Source: Paracoccaceae bacterium (GTDB lineage Bacteria > Pseudomonadota > Alphaproteobacteria > Rhodobacterales > Rhodobacteraceae). From it: a stretch of DNA of 64,000 nucleotides. Made by a program: the position numbers and the translations under genes. The notes below the pieces were generated by a model. The model saw nothing but the letters and a program-made list of their open reading frames with translations, searched no databases and was not told where the DNA came from. This document shows, in pieces, positions 60,037-64,000 of the stretch (its first letter is position 1; the number at the start of each line of letters is the position of its first letter). Location: positions 248,001 through 312,000 of the forward strand of contig JACKKD010000003.1 in NCBI GenBank assembly GCA_020637675.1. The letters are read 5' to 3'.

Positions 60037-60557
60037 GCTCCGTCCTGGCTGCTGTGAAGGTCGCTGACCGTGGCACCAAGGTTGCCCGCAGTGGCGTCAG
60101 GGCCCCCGGTCGCCGACGTTGCGGGCCCCGAAGCGCCGCTCGCTCGGCCGAAACGTGCGAGGGTGAACCCTGCGAGGGCAGCGCCTGCCACGAAGGCGCC
60201 TGGATGGCGGCGCGAGAAGGCCTCGGTCTCGGCGAGGAGCGTGGGCAGGCTCTGCCGTCGCAGGTCTCGCGCCAGTTCCGACGCCCCGCTGGCGATGATG
60301 CCGAGCACGCGGCCACGCAGCGCGGTAGCATCCGCCGCAGCCCGCACGCGCAGCCTCTCCGCAGCGTCGGCGGCCTTATCGGCGAGGAAGTCCCGGCCGG
60401 CGTCCGCCCGCGCCCTGATCTCGGTCACCACCGTGTCCTTCGCGGATCCGAGGGCCTCACGCGCCTCTTCCTTGACGCCTTCGATCGATTCGGCGCCGGC
60501 CGCCTTAAGGCGGGTTGCGGCGTCTTCGACCGTCTTGCGCACCTTGTCGTGTGCCAT
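60033..60557 (-). CDS. YqjD/ElaB-like membrane-anchored helical protein
   Basis: 174 residues. Mostly charged helix (RKTVEDAATRLKAAGAESIEGVKEEAREAL and onward) with one C-terminal hydrophobic segment (about 124-142, HPGAFVAGAALAGFTLARFG), as in the DUF883 proteins YqjD and ElaB, which tether ribosomes to the membrane in stationary-phase E. coli. Homology is by layout rather than a strong motif. First gene of the operon, with an exact EcfG promoter about 70 bases upstream. Confidence 0.65.
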   Translation of the reverse strand: MAHDKVRKTVEDAATRLKAAGAESIEGVKEEAREALGSAKDTVVTEIRARADAGRDFLADKAADAAERLRVRAAADATALRGRVLGIIASGASELARDLRRQSLPTLLAETEAFSRRHPGAFVAGAALAGFTLARFGRASGASGPATSATGGPDATAGNLGATVSDLHSSQDGA

Positions 60558-60628
60558 GTGGGTCTCCTGTCTTGAGGATGGCAGTGCCCCGTCTCCGTCC
60601 GAGAACCTCCGACGGGACCTGCAGAAGG

Positions 60629-60654
60629 AACGCGGGCCGTCACGCGCGAGTTCC
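60629..60654 (-). promoter_or_regulatory. Sigma-EcfG promoter of the YqjD/YqjE/DUF3618-like operon
   Basis: Minus strand GGAAC (60654-60650), 17 bases, CGTT (60632-60629), exact consensus. Confidence 0.8.
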
Positions 60655-60737
60655 CCGGAGCGAACGCGAGATGGCCTGCCTGGCCCGATTGCGTCGTGAC
60701 GGAGATGGTCGCTCCGCTGGTTGGTGCGAGTGAGAAG

Positions 60738-60763
60738 GGAACCACCTCTCCGCCGCCAGCGTT
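60738..60763 (+). promoter_or_regulatory. Sigma-EcfG promoter of the DUF1328 gene
   Basis: GGAAC at 60738-60742, 17 bases, CGTT at 60760-60763; the ATG is about 38 bases beyond the expected start. Confidence 0.8.
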
Positions 60764-60807
60764 GACTGGGCACATTCAGACAAGATCCACAGCGAAGGAG
60801 AAAGACC

Positions 60808-60981
60808 ATGCTCGGTTGGGCTGTTACGTTCCTCGTCATCGCGCTGATCGCGGCGGCACTTGGTTTCAGCGGTATCGCCGGAACGTCTGCGGGCATCGCG
60901 CAGGTGCTTTTCGTGATCTTCCTCATCCTGTTCGTGGTGGCGATGATCGCGCGGGCGATGCGGGGCAACCCCCCGCTCTGA
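60808..60981 (+). CDS. DUF1328 (YtjA-like) small membrane protein
   Basis: 57 residues. MLGWAVTFLVIALIAAALGF, then GIAGTSAGIAQVLFVIFLILFVV and a basic tail: two transmembrane helices joined by GFSGIAGTSAG, the DUF1328 signature. Function unknown; homologues are strongly induced by stress in several proteobacteria. GAAGGAG precedes the ATG. Single-gene unit between an EcfG promoter and a perfect terminator. Confidence 0.92.
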   Translation: MLGWAVTFLVIALIAAALGFSGIAGTSAGIAQVLFVIFLILFVVAMIARAMRGNPPL

Positions 60982-61042
60982 CGGATCGTGAAACGACGTC
61001 GCCGCGGTATCGACAACTTCCCCTTGGTTGCGCGGCGCGGGG

Positions 61043-61078
61043 AGAGCCGGGATCGAAAGATCCCGGCTCTTTCTTGTT
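61043..61078 (+). terminator. Intrinsic terminator after the DUF1328 gene
   Basis: Perfect 12-bp stem (61043-61054 with 61059-61070), GAAA tetraloop, then TTCTTGTT. Confidence 0.88.
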
Positions 61079-61177
61079 CGGCTAGAGCCGGTGCCGCCAC
61101 CTGTCGCCCACTGGCGTTTCATGGCCAGACCAAACGAAAGCGCGGCCCGCCGGAGACCCGGCGAGCCGCGTTCCCTC

Positions 61178-61207
61178 TGGCGGCCGGGGATGGGTGCCCG
61201 GCCGCCA
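61178..61207 (-). terminator. Hairpin at the end of the PRC-barrel gene
   Basis: An 11-bp GC stem (61178-61188 with 61197-61207) directly after the PRC-barrel stop codon on the minus strand. No T-run, so perhaps mRNA-stabilising rather than terminating. Confidence 0.45.
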
Positions 61208-61218
61208 TCAGCCTGAGA

Positions 61219-62109
61219 TCAGTTGTCGTAGGTCGGCAGTGCTTCAAGCTGTTCCTTTGTCATCGGCACGTAGACACGCACGTCGTTCCCATCGGCCTTG
61301 CGCAGGATGTCCACCTCGCTCATGGCCAGCTTTACCGGCTTCTCGCCGATGCCGAGGAAGCCGCCGACATCGATGACGGCATCGCTCAGCTTGCCCTGCT
61401 CGTCGACGATGAGTTCGGAGAGTTCACCGATCCATTCGTCATTGGCGTCGTAGGCGGCGGCCCCCGTGAGCATCTCGGTGGTGAGGTCAACGCCGGCGAC
61501 GGCGGCGTATCCGTCGCGGGCAACCGGCTCTCGGGTCACGGCATCGGCTGTTGCGTCAACGGCCGTGCCTGCCGCTGCGGCGGCGTCATCGGCGGTGTCG
61601 GCGACCGTCTCGCCGGTGGCTTCGGCGGCGTTGCCGACCGCGGTCGCGGCCTCGTCGACCGCCTCGCCGGCAGCCGTCATCGGTGTGTTCTTCCACGCAT
61701 ACTCCGGCGCGCCCTCGAGCGTCGCTCGCGCCGCATTGATGACCAGGAAGTAGTCCCCCTCATCGTCCGCGGTCGCACTGTCGGCGACGAAGCGTACGGC
61801 ACCCATGTCGACCGCCACCTGCCGCTCGCCGATGCCCAGGAAACCGCCGATATCGACGATCACCGCCTCGACGGTACCGTCGCGGGACAGTACCACGTCG
61901 TTGATCTCTCCGATATTCTCCCATCCGTCCTGGATGCCGTTGAACGCATTGCCCTCCACCGCGGCTTCTGACGCATAGACGCGCTTGCCGATGAACTCGC
62001 TGGCATGGATCTCCAGCGGATCGCTCTCGGCGCGGAACGGGTTGTCCTGCGCCATGGCAGCGGTGGCGACAAGGGTCGCCAGGGCGGTCGAAATCATGAG
62101 CCGTTTCAT
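61219..62109 (-). CDS. Exported protein with two PRC-barrel domains
   Basis: 296 residues with a signal peptide (MKRLMISTALATLVATAAMAQ). Two PRC-barrel domains: about 35-125 (with VIVDIGGFLGIGERQVAVDM) and about 215-285 (with VIDVGGFLGIGEKPVKLAM). They are joined by a low-complexity Ala/Thr/Asp/Glu linker (AAEATGETVADTADDAAAAAG). PRC barrels bind surfaces of partner proteins (photosynthetic reaction centre H subunit, RimM); periplasmic double-PRC proteins have no known function. Exact EcfG promoter upstream. Confidence 0.87.
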   Translation of the reverse strand: MKRLMISTALATLVATAAMAQDNPFRAESDPLEIHASEFIGKRVYASEAAVEGNAFNGIQDGWENIGEINDVVLSRDGTVEAVIVDIGGFLGIGERQVAVDMGAVRFVADSATADDEGDYFLVINAARATLEGAPEYAWKNTPMTAAGEAVDEAATAVGNAAEATGETVADTADDAAAAAGTAVDATADAVTREPVARDGYAAVAGVDLTTEMLTGAAAYDANDEWIGELSELIVDEQGKLSDAVIDVGGFLGIGEKPVKLAMSEVDILRKADGNDVRVYVPMTKEQLEALPTYDN

Positions 62110-62160
62110 GCTTGGTCTCCGTTATCTGGTTTCATCACGCGCCGGAGCGCATGGCTGTCA

Positions 62161-62185
62161 AACGCGAGTTCGATCAGTCGGTTCC
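62161..62185 (-). promoter_or_regulatory. Sigma-EcfG promoter of the PRC-barrel gene
   Basis: Minus strand GGAAC (62185-62181), 16 bases, CGTT (62164-62161), exact. The gene's ATG is about 45 bases from the expected start. Confidence 0.8.
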
Positions 62186-62276
62186 TCCGGTCGGTGCAGG
62201 CCCTTCGCCTTCCGCGGAAATGCGCCCGTGGCAATTGGCGGGACCGGCGGTGCTCCGCCTGGCACGACGCTCAACG

Positions 62277-62301
62277 GGAACCATGTGTCGCAATCGGAGT
62301 T
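62277..62301 (+). promoter_or_regulatory. Degenerate EcfG-like promoter before the secreted-protein gene
   Basis: GGAAC at 62277-62281, 16 bases, AGTT at 62298-62301: one mismatch in the -10. Distance to the ATG (about 57 bases from the expected start) fits its neighbours. Confidence 0.4.
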
Positions 62302-62365
62302 TCGGAATGGATCGGCGGGCTTCCACCCCGTCGAAAACCCCGTCAGGAAATGAAAGGAAATCAAC

Positions 62366-62854
62366 ATGATGAAGAAAGCAATTCTTGGACTGGCCGCCAG
62401 CTTCACCATTGCTTCCGTAATTCCTGGAATCGCTGAAACAATTGTCCGCGAAGTTGAAGTGACAGTCGACATGGCGTCGATCCAGAACGAGAAGGCGGCA
62501 GCGCATTGGGCAACGCTCGCGGACGATCTGGAGAATGCGATCATCGCGGGTCTGGTCGGCAAGACCGGTGAGGAGGGCGCGAAGGTCCTCGTCGACATCG
62601 ACGAGGTGGAGCTTGCCAACACCTATCAGGAGCTGACCGGCGTTGCCGAGTCTCGGCTCGTGGGCGATGTCGCGGTTACGCATGACAGCGACAACACGAA
62701 GTTCGACGCGTACAAGCTGACGGTGACGTTCGAGGAGGCGAGCCCGTTCGTGCCCGAGGGCATCGATCTCGCCAAGGTCACGACCGACAGCCACGAATAC
62801 TATGACGCGATGGTCAAGGCTTTCGCCGACCACATCGTCCGCAAGCTCGGCTGA
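62366..62854 (+). CDS. Small exported protein of unknown function
   Basis: 162 residues. Signal peptide MMKKAILGLAASFTIASVIPGIAE, then an acidic soluble domain with IVREVEVTVDMASIQNEKAAAHWATLADDLENAI and a second block LTVTFEEASPFVPEGIDLAKVTTDSHEYYDAMVKAFADHI. No cysteines in the mature part and no motif that I recognise. The layout suggests an alpha/beta periplasmic protein. Context (GSR island, near-consensus EcfG site, next to the PRC-barrel gene) suggests a stress function. Two ATGs, 62366 and 62369, are equivalent. Confidence 0.75.
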   Translation: MMKKAILGLAASFTIASVIPGIAETIVREVEVTVDMASIQNEKAAAHWATLADDLENAIIAGLVGKTGEEGAKVLVDIDEVELANTYQELTGVAESRLVGDVAVTHDSDNTKFDAYKLTVTFEEASPFVPEGIDLAKVTTDSHEYYDAMVKAFADHIVRKLG

Positions 62855-62878
62855 TCGTCGAGCGCCTGACGATGCGAC

Positions 62879-62906
62879 GCCCCGGGTCGAAAGGCCCGGG
62901 GCTTTT
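62879..62906 (+). terminator. Intrinsic terminator after the secreted-protein gene
   Basis: GCCCCGGG and CCCGGGGC pair around an 8-base loop, followed by TTTTC. Plus strand. Confidence 0.85.
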
Positions 62907-62916
62907 CTGCGGATTT

Positions 62917-63031
62917 GGAAGAAAGCCCCCGGCGGTCTGCAACGGACACACCGGGGGCGGAGAAGGCGATGGGGACGAGCCTTCAAGTTGGTCGGCGAAC
63001 ACGAGGGGACATGCTCTGGCAGAGCCGACAC
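62917..63031 (-). ncRNA. Candidate EcfG-dependent small RNA, about 115 nt
   Basis: The 375-base gap 62855-63229 holds no gene. On the minus strand an exact EcfG promoter (63062-63038) is followed by about 115 bases without a credible reading frame, containing a GCTCT/AGAGC hairpin, and ends at a stem GCCCCCGG/CCGGGGGC (62958-62951 with 62932-62925) then TTTCTTCC. Promoter and terminator in register make a stress-induced sRNA plausible. It would be transcribed toward the secreted-protein gene but stop before it. Confidence 0.5.
62918..62958 (-). terminator. Terminator of the candidate EcfG-dependent RNA
   Basis: An 8-bp GC stem with an 18-base loop, then TTTCTTCC on the minus strand. The long loop makes it weaker than its neighbours. 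Confidence 0.5.
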
Positions 63032-63037
63032 GGCCTG

Positions 63038-63062
63038 AACGCGCGACGATCGCTTCGGTTCC
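63038..63062 (-). promoter_or_regulatory. Orphan sigma-EcfG promoter
   Basis: Minus strand GGAAC (63062-63058), 16 bases, CGTT (63041-63038), exact consensus, with no protein gene behind it. Confidence 0.65.
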
Positions 63063-63093
63063 GGCGACGGCGCCAAAAATCCGTCATGCACTT

Positions 63094-63102
63094 TGGTATA
63101 AT
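63094..63102 (+). promoter_or_regulatory. Extended -10 promoter, probably of phaC
   Basis: TGGTATAAT: a perfect TATAAT with the TGn extension, unusual in this GC-rich genome. No good -35 is seen at 17 bases, as is common for extended -10 promoters. It would give phaC a leader of about 120 bases. Confidence 0.5.
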
Positions 63103-63229
63103 GTGACGACTTCCCTGGTGGATGGCATCAAGGCCGACCGGACGGAACGCGGGATTGACTTGCATCATGGCCCGGGCATGTCCCAAAGGGTAGGGGAAGC
63201 CCGGACCGCAGAACGACGAGAGGTGGCAG

Positions 63230-64000
63230 ATGGCAACGACCGCAACTGGTTCACGCAGAAGGACGCATCGGCCGTCGCCCGTTGCCCGCCTTCACGCCCG
63301 GCCGGCCATGTTCGTGCCTGCGGACGACGCAGCGCCGGCGGAGGAAAGTGCCGCCGATACGTTGTTTCAGGATCTCGACATGGGTCTGACAGCGCAGGTG
63401 GCGCGTTTTACCGGCGGCCTGTCGCCGATCGCGCTTGCGGGCGCATGGTCGGACTGGGCAATGCATCTGGCGACGTCCCCCGGCAAGCAGGGGCAACTCG
63501 TCGTGAAGGCAGGGCAGAAGGTTCAGAGGCTGGCCTCGGTCCTGTCGTCCTGCGCCTTCCGGCCTGACGCTGCGGAGACGTGCATCCGGCCGCTGCCTCA
63601 GGATCGCCGCTTCGATCACCCCGGTTGGAAGACCTGGCCCTACAACGTCCTCTCACAGTCCTTTCTGCTGACCCAGCAATGGTGGCACAATGCCACCACA
63701 GACGTTCGGGGCGTGACGCACCAGCACGAGAAGGCGGTCGAATTCGCTTCCCGGCAGTTGCTTGACGTCTTCTCCCCTTCCAACTTCGCGTGGACAAATC
63801 CCGAGGTCGTGCAGCGCACCTTCGCGACCGGCGGAATGAACCTCGTCCGAGGCTGGCAGAACCTCCTGACCGACTGGCAGCGCCAAGTCGCCGGCGCGCC
63901 GCCCGCAGAGGCTGACCGTTTCAAACCAGGCGAAGCCGTGGCGGTCACGCCGGGCAAGGTCGTGTACCAGAACCGGCTGATCGAGCTGATCCAGTACGAC
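63230..64000 (+). CDS. phaC: Class I poly(3-hydroxyalkanoate) synthase, N-terminal part (runs off the window edge)
   Basis: The first 257 codons are present. After a variable N-terminus (about 1-95) the conserved PhaC N-domain is clear: DRRFDHPGWKTWPYNVLSQSFL, QQWWHNATTDVRGV, FASRQLLDVFSPSNFAWTNPEV and GGMNLVRGWQNLLTDW. The lipase-box cysteine and catalytic Asp/His lie beyond 64000. The enzyme polymerises hydroxyacyl-CoA into storage granules. The ATG at 63230 has GAGAGG seven bases ahead. Confidence 0.93.
   Translation, partial: MATTATGSRRRTHRPSPVARLHARPAMFVPADDAAPAEESAADTLFQDLDMGLTAQVARFTGGLSPIALAGAWSDWAMHLATSPGKQGQLVVKAGQKVQRLASVLSSCAFRPDAAETCIRPLPQDRRFDHPGWKTWPYNVLSQSFLLTQQWWHNATTDVRGVTHQHEKAVEFASRQLLDVFSPSNFAWTNPEVVQRTFATGGMNLVRGWQNLLTDWQRQVAGAPPAEADRFKPGEAVAVTPGKVVYQNRLIELIQYD

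Noticed and set aside
62814..63002. 62-codon minus-strand frame within the candidate EcfG-dependent RNA
   Set aside because: Ser/Pro-rich, no ribosome-binding site, runs through two terminators; not a credible protein.
1..64000. CRISPR array, transposase, prophage or toxin-antitoxin modules
   Set aside because: No regularly spaced repeats, transposase or integrase motifs were found on either strand; the holin-like gene at 59623-60036 belongs to the chromosomal YqjE type.

Overview
This is a gene-dense, high-GC stretch of chromosome from an alphaproteobacterium. It almost certainly belongs to the Rhodobacterales (Rhodobacteraceae/Paracoccaceae); the genus cannot be fixed from the sequence alone. 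The main taxonomic evidence is the RegB / SenC-RegA-HvrA redox cluster of purple bacteria and their relatives, near ahcY. Supporting evidence is the hemD-mic60-hemY order, the divL-like/tsaE/amgK/murU/addB/addA/trxA operon and the PhyR-NepR-EcfG general stress locus. I see no insertion sequence, prophage, CRISPR array or plasmid feature. The only decayed gene I found is a Crp/Fnr remnant.

Layout. 1-4.9 kb: D-xylose uptake (xylF-xylH-xylG-xylB, minus strand) with a divergent ROK repressor. 4.9-7.8 kb: an exported FG-GAP/ASPIC protein convergent with a di-heme cytochrome c peroxidase-like protein. 7.8-22.6 kb: envelope and protein quality control: YihY, TamA-TamB, Idi, SecB, FxsA, a Tim44-like protein, MltA, an Smr protein, a lipoprotein hydrolase, HslU, a membrane protein, HslV, thioredoxin. 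22.7-32.9 kb: a long minus-strand operon with AddA/AddB recombination repair, the MurU/AmgK peptidoglycan-recycling pair, TsaE, and a kinase-less PAS protein resembling Rhodobacter DivL behind a perfect CtrA box. 32.9-39.5 kb: RegB, SenC, RegA, HvrA, an HD hydrolase, an acyltransferase and AhcY. 39.7-47.3 kb: a small DUF2853 protein, a candidate sRNA, a minus-strand run of small proteins plus GpsA and TsaD, then HemD-Mic60-HemY and tRNA-Thr(CGU). 47.5-51.2 kb: an Fe-S flavin oxidoreductase, an MFS carrier and the Crp/Fnr remnant.

51.3-63.1 kb is the most striking part: a general stress response (GSR) island. PhyR, NepR, EcfG and a PhyK-like kinase form the regulatory core. Nearly every surrounding transcription unit has an exact sigma-EcfG promoter (GGAAC, 16-17 bases, CGTT) 20-80 bases ahead of its start codon: dps, phyR, nepR-ecfG-phyK, a phospholipase D, an AI-2E family permease, a CsbD protein, a YqjD/YqjE/DUF3618-like membrane operon, a DUF1328 protein and a double PRC-barrel protein. 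A distant yihY gene at 7.8 kb has one too. Another exact copy at 63.04 kb leads to no gene but to an intrinsic terminator about 110 bases away, which suggests a stress-induced small RNA. The window ends inside phaC (PHA synthase).

How they work together: under stress PhyR would sequester NepR and free EcfG. EcfG would then amplify phyR and its own operon through two overlapping divergent promoters, and switch on neighbouring DNA-protection and envelope genes. All functional assignments rest on motif and family recognition by eye; no database search was run.
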